Below are positions 11,954-22,254 of a stretch of DNA of 64,000 nucleotides, one piece after another. The notes under the pieces were generated by a model. The model ran no database searches. It was not told the origin of the DNA and worked only from the letters and a program-made list of their open reading frames with translations. The stretch's first letter is position 1; each line of letters opens with the position of its first letter. The position numbers and the translations under genes were made by a program. The DNA comes from Sphaerosporella brunnea (Eukaryota > Ascomycota > Pezizomycetes > Pezizales > Pyronemataceae). The DNA is taken from positions 62,001-126,000 of the forward strand of contig VXIS01000070.1 of assembly GCA_008704415.1 (NCBI GenBank), in the 5' to 3' direction.

Positions 11954-12358
11954 ATGTCTCCCCCATCCATCCCCTCAGTGCGCCTACTGATGCACCCCGG
12001 CACCTCAAAAGAGTACATCCTAACCGTACCCACCGCTGCACACATCTCCCCGCCGCCGTCATCCACGGCCGTGGCACCATACACTCCTCCCCCTCCTAGG
12101 CCTGCCCAGTGTATCCCCGTAACGGCTTCTGCAAACATTTCCTACAGTGCTCCCCCCGGCCAGCCGGACCAGTGGACTCTCCGCGTCAACGATGCGAATG
12201 GCGACGGCTACCATCGGTGGGATTATACGCATGTGCACGCCCCTGCCGGGGTTGAGAAGTGCGGCGCTGGATGCCGCAAGTGCGCGCGGGAGCGTGAGAA
12301 GGAGGCGGAGCGTGAGAGGGTAGTGGTAGTAGTTCGACGGTCGTTGCAACGGCAGTAG
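11954..12358 (+). CDS. Small hypothetical protein (134 aa)
   Basis: ATG at 11954 in a good context (AACAATG), with TATAAA at 11884 about 70 bases upstream. The frame extends to 11867, but the longer N terminus is low-complexity Ser/Pro/His. The predicted protein has an ordered core (RLLMHPGTSKEYILTVP; later QWTLRVNDANGDG) and a Cys pair in KCGAGCRKCARE before a charged Glu/Arg tail. No family is recognised. Its isolation within repeats lowers confidence. Confidence 0.5.
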   Translation: MSPPSIPSVRLLMHPGTSKEYILTVPTAAHISPPPSSTAVAPYTPPPPRPAQCIPVTASANISYSAPPGQPDQWTLRVNDANGDGYHRWDYTHVHAPAGVEKCGAGCRKCAREREKEAERERVVVVVRRSLQRQ

Positions 12359-12822
12359 AGACAACGCAACGCTGTGGTGTTGGTTGTTTGGAGGTAGTAA
12401 TTTGGGGGGTGGAGGGGGGGGGGGGGGGTGGTTTTGTCAGCGGACGGAGTTTGGTAGAGGTTTTGGCGTCTGGTTCTTTCTTGTTTTTGTTTTTTTGTTT
12501 TGTTTTGTTTAAACACATGGTAGTGGGATAGATAATTATGGCCCCCCGTTTCTTCTTACATCATAGCCACAAATGCAATACCTGGTTCTTAACTCTGCAT
12601 AAGTATCTAGCTCGTCTTTTGGCCGCACGATAGTAGAAAAATGGCGCGAAAACCGACGCTGTGACGACTACCCTACTCACTCTGGTCGGATTCTGGGACT
12701 GCATGCCCACAGGTCTCCACCCTCACCAACACCATGTAGGCTAACTCCACACACCGAGTAGAGTACGAGATCTAGCAACCCACTGCACTAGCGAAGTTCC
12801 ACTTTGAAAATGCACCGCGCTC
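12359..12822. other. Intergenic region with G- and T-rich tracts
   Basis: Poly-G run at about 12402-12429 and T-rich tract at 12480-12515, then unique-looking sequence up to the LINE insertion. No gene seen. Confidence 0.35.
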
Positions 12823-13514
12823 ACCATGTTTTTGGTTGGCCGCCTGGTCACCGACGCCAGGACGAAAGACCGAAATGCCTGGCTGAGCCGCCAGATCAAA
12901 GCCAAAGCATACTATAAGCGTAAAGCTAAATGGGACAAGACTGCGGCCAAGGCTCCAAAAGCACTGGCGTCTCGGTACTTTCAACTCCGGCTCAACAAAG
13001 CGCCCACCGCTCCATATCTGATGTGGACCGGCCGCAGGACGGACGACAAGTGCTGGTGGTGCCGCAAGGCCCCCAAGCAGACGAGGGAACATCTTCTGAA
13101 GAGGTGCGCAAGATGGAAGAAAGAGCAGGAAGCCCTATGGAAGGCCATAGGGCTGGCAACGAAAGTAGGCGACAAGGAGGGCTGGAAGAGGTCCTCCACT
13201 CCTGTGGCCAGGGTCCTGGCAGACGCTAGGTGCACGGAAGCCCTGTTGGGCTTCCTGTCGGGCACGCAGGTAGGAAAGTGGCCAGAGAAGCCACAAGAAT
13301 GACCCCGCCTGTTCTTCCCTTTGTTTTTCCTTCTGTCTTTCCTTTGTCACACTTTGAACACGGCTTTCCTTGGTATGTTTAGTGAATCACGCCCGTCTGT
13401 GGACACATGAGGTCCAAGGGTAGATTTATGTACATAGTCCCATGTCATGGCCGCAAGCGGCCGAATACAGGATGATTAAAACAAAAAAAAAAAAAAACAA
13501 ACCATGTTTTTGGT
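12823..13514 (+). mobile_element. 5'-truncated LINE (non-LTR retrotransposon) with target-site duplication
   Basis: A 14-base direct repeat, ACCATGTTTTTGGT, flanks the element at 12823-12836 and 13501-13514. Between them lies a coding remnant followed by 3' UTR and an A-rich tail (about 13478-13500). Tail plus target duplication plus loss of the 5' end is the signature of target-primed reverse transcription. The flanks of the duplication are unrelated, so this reads as one insertion event. Confidence 0.85.
12837..13302 (+). pseudogene. C-terminal fragment of a LINE ORF2 reverse transcriptase
   Basis: About 155 codons matching the C-terminal end typical of fungal (Tad-like) LINE ORF2. A basic helix (RQIKAKAYYKRKAKWD) is followed by the CCHC-like knuckle C-W-W-C...H-L-L-x-x-C (residues DDKCWWCRKAPKQTREHLLKRC), then a Trp/Lys-rich segment. 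The reverse transcriptase and endonuclease parts are absent because of 5' truncation. The only upstream ATG (12826) lies inside the target-site duplication, so it is host sequence captured by chance. Not functional. Confidence 0.75.
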
Positions 13515-13654
13515 CCGCACATCACCAAGCCAAAAACAACAAGCAATAGTAAAAGAGCCAGTAGTTTAAAACTTAAGTTAAAACGAAACGTCCTTTGGAA
13601 ACTCACCCTATTTTCTTAACACGTTAGTGTGATGCGGTCATGAATTATCACTCT
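13515..13654. other. Unique spacer after the LINE
   Basis: AT-rich spacer without ORF or repeat. Confidence 0.3.
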
Positions 13655-13962
13655 GCATGCTGTGGCCCGCTCCCGGGGAAACCCCAGGCAGTGTTCTCAA
13701 CAGCCGGCCCAAAAAGCCCGGGCAGTCAGCCCGGCCGCCAAAATGGGCCGGCTGGGCTGGCTGTTTGATCAGCCCGGCTACGGAGCCCGGGCTGGCTGGC
13801 TGTGGGCTGCATCTTTGCATGTAAAAGTCGCGAATTGGTACAGAGTGATAACCAGTGAAGCAACAATGATGTCCATTCTTCATACCCGAAAAACAGCTCA
13901 TGCAGCCCACAGCCAGCCGGCTTTTTGATCAGCCCAACGCAGCCCAACGCAGCCAGCCCGGC

Positions 13963-14609
13963 TAGTGTTGCACACGAGCCGAGCCGGCTCGAGCTGAGCT
14001 CGAGCTTTGTGATATAATTTTGATACTCCGCTTCCGGGTGCAGCGACGAACCCCACCTCAAGTCAACCCAACCACCCTCAAAACCTACAACAAGCGCATC
14101 CGTCGAGTGACTCATGCCCGCACTTTCCAATGCCTTGGGTGCCGAGACACCATCGCAGCCAAGTGCGCAGGATGAGGACGAGGCCATGCGCGCTTTTTAC
14201 AAGATGCTAGCTGGGAATTGGGGTGCGGATGTTGAGTGCCCCGCTAAAAGTCAAGTCAATACTAACACCGGAGTTGCAGATACTCTCCATGTTGCTGCCG
14301 GAGCGCGCACACTCAGCGGAGAGAAGACATCACCTTACACAGCGTTCTTATACAAGCGAAAGATCTCTTCATACACTACCACCATGGATGTGGCAAACAG
14401 CGATCATGATCAGGAAGAGGGCACGGACTCGGCCGCGGAAGCTGTTCTAGACTCAGGTTCTGATTTGACGGCTCTATCGGACTGATAGGAGAGAACATAG
14501 AAAATACCAGTTACCACGTTCCATAATTGTGCATACCTACCAAACTCCCGCGGCGTCGCAACAGTGTCATTTCACGTAGCAGGCTCGAGCCGGCTCGTGT
14601 GCAACACTA
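13963..14609. mobile_element. Inner hAT-like element nested in the outer one
   Basis: Starts TAGTGTTGCACACGAGCC and ends GGCTCGTGTGCAACACTA, giving a near-perfect terminal inverted repeat that continues into GAGCCGGCTCGAGC. The element is 647 bp and carries one small frame. The 8-base flanks (AGCCCGGC and AGCTGCCC) do not match well, so the duplication is eroded or the exact ends are off by a few bases. Confidence 0.65.
14114..14485 (+). CDS. Small ORF inside the inner hAT-like element
   Basis: A 123-codon frame beginning MPALSNALGAETPSQPS, with a central ordered part (AMRAFYKMLAGNWGADVEC) and an acidic C terminus ending DSGSDLTALSD. It could be a remnant of the transposase N terminus or a captured host sequence. 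No BED zinc finger or hATC motif is visible, so function is unassigned. Confidence 0.35.
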   Translation: MPALSNALGAETPSQPSAQDEDEAMRAFYKMLAGNWGADVECPAKSQVNTNTGVADTLHVAAGARTLSGEKTSPYTAFLYKRKISSYTTTMDVANSDHDQEEGTDSAAEAVLDSGSDLTALSD

Positions 14610-14761
14610 AGCTGCCCGGCTGGCTGGCTATCGAGAACACTGGCCCCAGGACTCGAACACGGGCACCCCAGCTGTGAAGGGGTACCAGTCCTACCCGGCA
14701 GTTTATACCGCTGGGGTTTTGATGACAAGCAGAACGCAGTCGAAAATACGAACACCTGGAC

Positions 14762-15858
14762 CTCACCTCAGTAGGATTCAATGCCAGTGGCGCAACACGG
14801 TAAGTGACATCCAGCACAATAGCACCAAACCCGCGGGGCACTGAAGAACTACGGAGACTTGCCCTGGCATGTCCGGGGCCCTAGGGAGCCCGATGCCTAG
14901 AGGTCGTAAGCCCGAAGTATCCAGGAGACCTCTAGGGACCCAGTGCGCCTAGAATCCCGGCGTCCGAAGACTGACCGATGTGTCGAGTTACCGTTGGACG
15001 ATGTTGGGCAACCATTTGAGCGAGCGTGGGGGTTACAGGAGCAACGAGAAGCGCAACGAGAATCCTCGCGTAGAATCCAGAGTAAAACCTAACCCTTTGG
15101 TTGATCCTGTAAGTAACGTTAGACGCGCGGTAGTAGTCGCGATGGAATGACGTCTCCCACGTGGCCAACTGCTGATGGTGTGGGCCCTGAGCAGTCGGTG
15201 GGCCCTGAGGGGCAACGGGAGCTAGGTGACGTTTGGGTCGCGGAATGACGACACTGGTAGCGACGCTCAACTCCATGAACTCTACCTCGCGATGATACAG
15301 ACCCCACGAAAGGTGAGGTCTCTTCAAAGCGGGTTGACGCTGGAGCTAGGAGTTACACAAATCGGGTCGCAGAAGCTGAATCCAGTCTCTGCTTTTTCGT
15401 GGCATGCGCAATCCACAGGTGATGGTTGTGATGGCCCATCACGAGAGTTGAGGCCCCACCCCACCCCACGGGCTGCTAGAATCTCCCGGCATCTCCACCC
15501 GGCCGAATGTGGGTGTGCAGCCAGCCATCTGAACAGGCGCCTGCGGCTATGACTATCCGCGGAACAGCCACCAAACGGTATCTCGGCGTATCATATACCG
15601 CTCCCTAGTCGTGTCCCTCCGCTTTGGTCAAGTCACACGGAGCCGTTTGCTCCTTCCCGGTCGGTCTCCCTAGGCTGCCGTGCATCAGGCGTTGAATTGT
15701 TGCTGTGTGAGCCTGAAGACGACGCGCGTTTGGGTTTTGCTTCTCACACTATCCAAACACGGGGTATATAAGATGTAAATCAAAACTCTGGTCCTTTGGT
15801 ACTGCAGCGTGGCGTAGGTAAGCGAGATGCTTTAACCCGAACGTGCAAATCACAGTAA
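14762..15858. other. Gene-poor stretch
   Basis: Moderately GC-rich, with only short domainless frames on both strands. A duplicated phrase (GACCTCTAGG, CCTAGAGG) at 14890-14940 suggests a decayed inverted repeat. No gene recognised. Confidence 0.35.
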
Positions 15859-15995
15859 CTCGGGGCCGGCATTAGAACCAAAAAAATTGCAAGCGCAGCA
15901 AGTGGCTGAAACTTACTCGAAGGAGAAACTATTGAGGCGTAAATCGCCAGATGGAGAAAGCCCCGCATTTTTTGGTTCTAAATGCCGGCCCCGAG
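15859..15995. mobile_element. Foldback MITE, 137 bp, TAA target duplication
   Basis: Arms of about 28 bp starting CTCGGGGCCGGCATT and ending AATGCCGGCCCCGAG, identical apart from one indel. TAA flanks both sides (15856-15858 and 15996-15998). A 3-base TWA duplication is typical of PIF/Harbinger elements. Non-coding. Confidence 0.75.
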
Positions 15996-17400
15996 TAACA
16001 ATATAACGCCCCCAATGACTCTCGTGTCCCCATTATTATGCCAACAACGTAAAACTGCACTCGGCCTCCCGTTAAGTTTTAATTTTCTAACCTTCGCTAC
16101 AAACAACCCCCCCCCCCCCTCCTTCCCCAAACACAGCAGGCAGTAACACCCACAACCAAGTTCCAATTGCTCCATCTCCACCAAAAGCCCAGCCCTGCCC
16201 TGCCCCGACATGTGCCATAACCCGTACAAACCCCAAAAATCCGAGTGACATGCTCCAGCCCCATGCCCCATGCCCTACGTCAGCGAACGACTACCCATAC
16301 TAACCCTACCCTACTCTCCGATTATGTGAGTGATTTGCACGACCGGCTGCGCGGTCCGCTGACATGGATGCATCTTCGACATGGGTAACACAACGCCGCC
16401 AAGCAAATCCCAAGTTCGGATATTTTCTCATCAACCAGTTGTATGTAGTGTATTGCATTGCGCGTACGCAACACCGCTATCCCGGGTACAACAGTCGATG
16501 AAGAAAAAACGCAGAAATCCTCTGCCCATTGCCCACCGTCTACACCTCCCTTTCGTGCAGGAATCAATCCAAAGCCAAGGTTCAAAAACCAAATAAAAAA
16601 AAGTCCAAAATCGAAAAACAATATCAGATCAGTTTACCGCAATCGCAATCCTTTCTCCCCCACCCATGGCACAAAACAAGAAATGACAAATGACCCAAAA
16701 ACACCCATGATTACCCCACGTAACCAAGAAGCAAAAAAATATGCGCACATAAAATACGCCTGAAAAACCCAACGACCCAAAAAAAACAGTAAAAAAAATA
16801 TGGCGCTTTTAAACGAACGCAACCCGCAAATGGAATCGCTCACGATGGTGAGAGTGTGGTTGGTGATCGACAAAGAGAATCCCAAAATGAAGGGCGAACC
16901 GAAATGTTGAAAAGTCTCGGACCTTATTATGAATAGAAATAGTTTGAGTATGCGGATGCGATGTATGGGTGCTGATTGTTAGTTACGGTTGCTGCCCAAA
17001 GGAAATGCTGTAGTAGCCATGTCGATTTTGATGCTCCTGCTGAATGACCAGATGACTTCGAGTCGAACCCAGATTTTCCTTCTCCTCGCCCTCTTGTCCT
17101 CCCCATCACGGCCAAATCCAATTCCTGAAATTCCATGATTATACACCAGGTACCAAAGCGAATAACTCCCAATGCCGATGCGTAACGGCGATAGATGCAT
17201 TCCGTCGTCCGAAACCGATCCAGGCCAAACAAAAAAAAAAAAAAAAGACGCCCAAAACTCCGTAACCGTGAAAACAATCTCTTTACAACTGCAGGCAAAT
17301 AATCGAAACCCCGGTTCCGGAATTTTATCGTCCGTGCTGCTCCATGCGGTGGTCGGGATGCTCCAGTGGTGATGCTTGCTGCTCCTGGCGTTGGCCATCT
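15996..17400. other. A-rich intergenic region, 3' side of PNG1
   Basis: Homopolymer-rich (poly-C at about 16107, A-rich tracts 16590-16800, A16 at 17230). Frames here are short and change composition with strand. The last few hundred bases are probably the 3' UTR of PNG1. Confidence 0.35.
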
Positions 17401-18953
17401 TCACCTCTTCGGCGCTTCCAATCGGTGGTGCCTATTGCTGTCAGCACAATGCAGAGAGGTCATCGAAGCGGAATACCAACCACTTTGCCTTGGCCGCTTC
17501 TCGCCATCTCTACTCCTGGGTTCGATCAGACCATCGGCAATCATGGCCTTGAGCTCGATATTCCGGAACTCCTTCTCTTCCTCCCGATCCGCCTTTTCCA
17601 ATCGCTTTAATTCGGCGGGCGACAGGTTTTCCCGTTTCTTGGCCCGTATATCGTTCAAAATGTATAGCAACACATCCTCGGGGCACTTTGTCCGGGGGCC
17701 ACCGTGAGTGCGGGGGTTGCGGACATATCTTCGGGTGACGTCTGCGACGCCGTCGTGGGAGAAGGCAATGCAGTAACCAAGCTTCTTCCCCCAGCCTTCC
17801 GTATATAATCGAGGTTTGTCAAATGCTTCTTCGCATGCATCAACGTGGACCCAGCGGTTAGCGTGCTCCGAAAAAACTTCGGTGAAAACCTGTGACATCA
17901 TCAGTAGGTTAAACATCGACAAAAATAACCCAAAGCTTGAGCCAACTTACGTGGTCCTCGCTGTTCCACACCCATCGAACTCTGCTGCCAACAGCGCGGC
18001 ACAGCATGGAAAACACATTAGCCCATTCGCCACAACGCCCCCTCCTCTCCTGCATCAAAGTCCACACATCGCTGTAGCGCGGGAACCGTTCGTAATTTCT
18101 GCATTGCGGATTCAGGCATTGATAAAGTTCCACTCGAGAAGCACCCCTTGCTTTCTCTTCCGGTGTTGGTGATACCGACTCAACCATTTTGGTGTCGTAT
18201 GGCCGTCGCGCAGCGTAGCACACCTGACATGGGGGGTTACTGACAAAGGTGAAGAAGTCTCGTTTGAACCACCTGGAAGCGTTAGCTCCCTCCATGCCGC
18301 AGATAAACAACTGGCTCCTTCCTCGAAGACATCCAAAGCTGGTGTACTTACTTGAGCAAAGCCATGATGATGCAATCCTGGTGGCCCCACTTCGCCTTTT
18401 CTTTCCCTAAGCTTTCCGCTTCCACCTGCATGATCTGGCTCTCTTCCTCCGCCTCTGCATATATTCTAGCCAAAGGTATCATGGTTAAAGCCTCGTCCAG
18501 TAGTCCAGGATTTTCATATTTTTGCGGAACCATCGCAAGGTGGCGGAGAACGCTGTGAAACTTTATAGATGCCGGATCTGACGGCGGTGTTGGGATTTTG
18601 GCCGACGAAGAGGCGCTGTATCCAGGGAGTCCATCTGGGCCTATTTCGGGTGTTCGAGATGACGAGCTTAAAGCGTATTTCGGCTTGGACTTTCTTAGAG
18701 TTTGCGATGACGAGGGAGGCGGGTGGCCGCGAGCGGGCGACCGCGACGACGACGAGCCTTTCGACGAGCCTTTCAGATCCGCTGACGAACTCCTCTCTGA
18801 TATTGATGGCTCCGGCGACTCGAGAGACAGATTTCTCGTCCGCGCAGCGAGGCCCTCCGCCCGCTTGTTGTTAATACACTCTGTATACCTGTCGGTTAAA
18901 CTTCGTGCCCAGTGAGTGACGTCCGGGATCGGTGGAGGGTTGTTCGACGACAT
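17401..18953 (-). CDS. png1: Peptide:N-glycanase (cytosolic PNGase)
   Basis: Model on the - strand: exons 18953-18352, 18272-17951 and 17889-17401, in phase, 470 aa. It belongs to the transglutaminase-like PNGase family, which removes N-glycans from misfolded glycoproteins exported from the ER. Zinc-binding Cys pairs are seen at about residues 216/219 (CQVC) and 253/258 (CLNPQC). The catalytic triad is complete: Cys about 281 in [10 protein letters not shown], His about 308 in SEDH, Asp about 325 in WVHVDACE. The C-terminal signature DVTRRYVRN is present. The N-terminal 190 residues are a Ser/Pro-rich extension. Yeast Png1 is about 363 aa, so this one is longer at both ends. The Arg-Lys-rich C-terminal tail looks disordered. 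Confidence 0.95.
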
Positions 18954-19775
18954 ATTTGGCGGGAGATGTAGTAGTGTGGGAGGAGTAGTCGAGCGGAGAC
19001 GAGGGGGGTTTTGTCAAGGTTGATTGTCGAGGATCCGCCGTCCAAAGTTCGTAGTTGTCGTCAGTGGTCGGTTACCGGGGGGATGGTGCGCCGGGATGTA
19101 TTTGGGGAGGTAGTTACGACGAGTCGTCGAGAGGGGCGGTCGTCGAAGTTTTGGGGGGGGGGGGGTGTATTGTCGGGAGTGAGTGTTTGGGTGGAGGGCC
19201 GGGGGGTGGGTGGGTGATAACGTTGCGAACTGGTGCAGACGACGCAGGTGTCGAAGTGGTGGTGGTGGAGGTGGCGACGACCGTGAGGAGAGAAGATTGG
19301 CCGAGATGTCGTAAGGTCGGCGTGGAACAGTCGCGGATCGAACCCAAGGATTTGTTGGTAGGTAGAAAGAAGTAGCGTGTAGACAGGACAGCTTACGCAG
19401 CTCGACGGAGTGGAGCTTCTGTTTCCAGCGAGGCCCTGTCCAGCGAGAGCCCAGTCCCTGCTGCGCAGTGGTGGGTTTTGGTTCGGGTTGGGGGGGGTGG
19501 ATGGATGGTTGCAGGTGGAAGTGGAGGCGGTGGAGGGTTTGAGAGAGCCGCGCGGAGAAGCAGATGCTGCTTGCTTGCTGGGGAAGGAAGGGAAGTGTGA
19601 GGGAGGACAGCAACAACAGCCGAGAAGCAGCGGCGGGCAAGGACGAGCACTCGGCGGGCAAAAGGCAGAGCGCTGGGCAGTGCAGATGGGGGTTGTCCGG
19701 GGGGGGGGCGGGTGGTGGGTATATCTTTCTTTCTCTGTCTTCCTCTTTCGCTGGGGGTGAGGATTCAGAAGAGAG

Positions 19776-19850
19776 GCGAAGGCGAAGGCGAAGGCGATGT
19801 TCAATTGTTCGCTCGTTCGCTCGTTCGCTCGTTCGTTCGTTCGGGCGACT
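19776..19850. repeat. Simple tandem repeats (GAAGGC)n and (GTTCGCTC)n
   Basis: GAGGCGAAGGCGAAGGCGAA at about 19776 followed by alternating GTTC/GCTC units up to about 19845. These repeats create the Arg-Glu-rich shadow frames nearby. Confidence 0.8.
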
Positions 19851-20207
19851 CGAGTATGCAGCGCAGTCGCTGAGCCACTTTCCGTTGAGCGCCGGCACCC
19901 ACACACCGTGAGTCTCCGTCATCCCCTTTCGGGAAAGGGGAGTACGCAACCCTCGAGCATGACGCGGCGGCCAAGCAATTGGCAGCCCATGCAGCCGCGT
20001 CGATGATTGGCTGGCCCACCACCCTGCGACAAAAGAAAAAAAAGAAAAAAAAACGAACACGCGGATCTAAATGCGGTGCCTGCAAAAACAACATAAGATG
20101 AAGATCTCCCTCGGAGAACGCGTGTCAAACTTGGAGAAGCAGAAGAAAGCAACCCGTCGAGGGTTCACTGAAAAAAAATAAAAAAAATAAAAAATAACAG
20201 TAAACAA

Positions 20208-20292
20208 AACCAATAATAATGATAATAATGATAATAATGATAATAATGATAATAATGGCAATAATAATGACAATAGTAATAATAATACATAA
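20208..20292. repeat. Microsatellite (AATAATGAT)n
   Basis: About nine tandem imperfect copies of AATAATGAT / AATAATAATGAC. Non-coding; likely polymorphic in length. Confidence 0.9.
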
Positions 20293-20860
20293 AAACCTCC
20301 CCCGCGTCGCAAAAACATAAATCGACACCTCAACTAACAGCCAAATTCTTGTGGCATTATCGTAGGCGCGGTCGTCAAGATCACGGGTGGGCTGGCGTCG
20401 TCATCACCGCTCGCTTAAGGAGCCCAACGCCGCCGCGACATGACGACTGCGAACGCCATCGGACGAAACCACAACCACGACCCCCCTCTGATCTAGCGGG
20501 ACAAGCAGAATACACAAACAAGTAAGTGGTCTCGGCCCGCGCGTAAGTAGAGTGTCTCGGCCATTCGCAATTCATTCTTGTTCTCGATCGACGACGACGA
20601 CGCCTGTGGCGGATGTGATGTTACACGCACGCGGTCACTGGCCATCACTCGCCACGCCTCGTGGTGCCAGCTGGGGCTTCAACCGCCTCAGGCCACGAAA
20701 CCCGCCAAAAAACTCCGGGGTTCCGCACGTCAACGAGACATCCTGCATCACATCGGACTTTCGAGATAGAGTAGAGTACTTAAATAGGATAGAACAAACC
20801 CACTTGGACACATCTGATCGGAGCTAGGAAGCTAGTATCATAAGACTTACTTACTTTATC

Positions 20861-21486
20861 TACGTGAATGCGCACAACTGCTGTGCACATTCACATTCTC
20901 ACGTGGATGCTGCACGCAAACCCCCTCGTCTCCCATTCGTAAGCTCCAGCATACGTACCGTCTTTCACTATCCTCCATCCCCACATGTAGCCACGATACC
21001 ATGATCCACGGCCCCACCTGGGCCGGGGGTCGGATCACCAACCACGGGTACCAGGTACAAGAGGAAGGAAGGAAGCCATGGTTGTGCACGGCCTGGCCTG
21101 GCTCGCTTCATCGTTCCAGAACCAGAAACCCGACTTAGTAGACCTAAGGGCCAGTGCCGCCCCGCAAAATAAATTGAAGACCCACTTGCGTGGTGCTTCC
21201 ACTCATGACGTGTCTGTACGAACAAAACAAAAGCCGAAACTCTGACTCAACTGTTGGATAGACGCAAAATTTTACTGGCTGCGTTTACTCGCATCCATCA
21301 GTGAGTGACGGGCAGAGCAAGCCCGTGCTCGAAAACCACAGATGGAGTATGCAGCCCGTGCAAATGCAAACAAAAAGGTTTCCGATGCCCCAGCCCCAGC
21401 CCAGACTTCCGCCACAACAGCAGTTTTGGGCACGAACGACAGTCGTCAAAAATCCGTTCAGCAACTACTTCAAAAGAAAAGATAAG
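20861..21486. other. Intergenic region
   Basis: Small imperfect hairpin at about 20862-20893 (GTGAATGCGCACA / TGTGCACATTCAC). No gene recognised. Confidence 0.3.
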
Positions 21487-21595
21487 GCCCATAGGTCTTG
21501 GGTTCCGTAGGTTTCTCGATGTCGATTAGTAAAGCTTGCGGCCCGTGCTGTGATCGTTTAGCGAACGGCTTGCGAATTGAGTTGTGCCCAACAAG
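21487..21595 (-). pseudogene. Relic fragment of the double-retropepsin gene family
   Basis: Aligns in the same orientation with 54899-55020 of the intact gene. CCCATAGGTCTTGG, then GATCGTTTAGCGAA, then GCGAATTGAGTTGTGCCC are shared in the same order, with a gap of roughly 15-25 bases between. It corresponds to the linker region between the two protease domains. Neither DTG motif is present in this fragment. Confidence 0.7.
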
Positions 21596-22254
21596 TCGCA
21601 ATCCCTCGAGCTCATGATCAATCAGCCCCCCCTCGACGTATACGCACACGCACTCCCATGGCGAAACGGTGACGGTGGTGAGGTATACGTAACGACATAC
21701 TTACTTACTTACTTCCATCACGAGCCCGTGAAACAAAGAACCCCAAGGCTAGAAGCGTCGTCAGCCACCACCACCAAGTGGTAGAGGCGGGTTGGGCATG
21801 ATGCGGCGTTTTTGTGGGTAGCCTTGATGTGTGTAGGTCTTGGGTTCCAGGGAGGTCGCTGGAGGATGGAGTAGAAGAAAATGCTCTAGCTGCGTTTACC
21901 AGCGCAACACTCCTGAGGCTTTTCTGTGTGCATTCCAGTCCTTGAAGATGCAAAACAAACAAGCCCGCAAGTTCAACGGTTGCAGCAATGCGCACAGTAC
22001 ATAAGTGAGTGTCTTCAACAGCTAGATAAGCATGTACCGGAGTAGCTACAGCAGAAGCCTGCACAAGTGACAACGTTAGCGCGACTGACTCTCTGTATCA
22101 CTGAATAACCACATGCTGGAGGTATGGTATGTGCTGGAGTCTGGAGGAACCACCCAAAATGTTTTTCTCTGTGTTCTGCTGTCATTGCATATCCGGGGAA
22201 GGCGGCACAGACACAGGAAAGGCCTTGGGGTGACTGACACGGTATGTAGCTAAC
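21596..22254. other. Intergenic region
   Basis: Short frames only. TAGGTCTTGGGTTCC recurs at about 21833, so further debris of the same relic family may be present. Confidence 0.3.

Larger units (their letters stand above)
13689..14642. mobile_element. Outer hAT-like element
   Basis: Begins CAGTGTTCTCAACAGCC and ends GGCTATCGAGAACACTG, imperfect terminal inverted repeats of the same type as the hAT MITEs elsewhere in the window. The flanking 8-mers are ACCCCAGG (13681-13688) and GCCCCAGG (14643-14650), 7 of 8 matching, as expected for hAT. The subterminal part is rich in GCCCGGCTGGCTG motifs in both orientations. Its 954 bp length is due to a second element inserted inside. Confidence 0.7.
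13655..14761 (-). mobile_element. SINE copy 3, split by nested hAT elements
   Basis: The right part (14643-14761) on the - strand matches the SINE head and tRNA-like core, including a B-box (GTTCGAGTCC) and CCCAGCGGTATAAACTGC. A short left part (about 13665-13688, GGGGAAACCCCAGG) corresponds to the sequence just after the B-box. Between them sits a hAT-like element with its 8-base target duplication. Copy 3 is more diverged than copies 1 and 2. Confidence 0.65.
18954..20860. other. Intergenic region, low complexity
   Basis: Upstream region of PNG1. Many overlapping frames are open on both strands because of GC- and C-rich simple sequence (for example 19014-20060 on the - strand), but none shows a domain. 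Tandem repeats are listed separately. Confidence 0.4.

Noticed and set aside
12826..13302. Apparent 158-aa host gene
   Set aside because: Its start codon lies in the LINE target duplication and the rest is a truncated ORF2 end.
13955..14617. Clean 8-base target duplication for the inner hAT-like element
   Set aside because: AGCCCGGC and AGCTGCCC match poorly, so I do not claim a duplication for this element.
19014..20060. Long - strand frames (up to 348 codons) upstream of PNG1
   Set aside because: Pro/Ser/Arg-rich low complexity produced by C-rich and tandem-repeat DNA; open frames overlap on both strands and show no domain.
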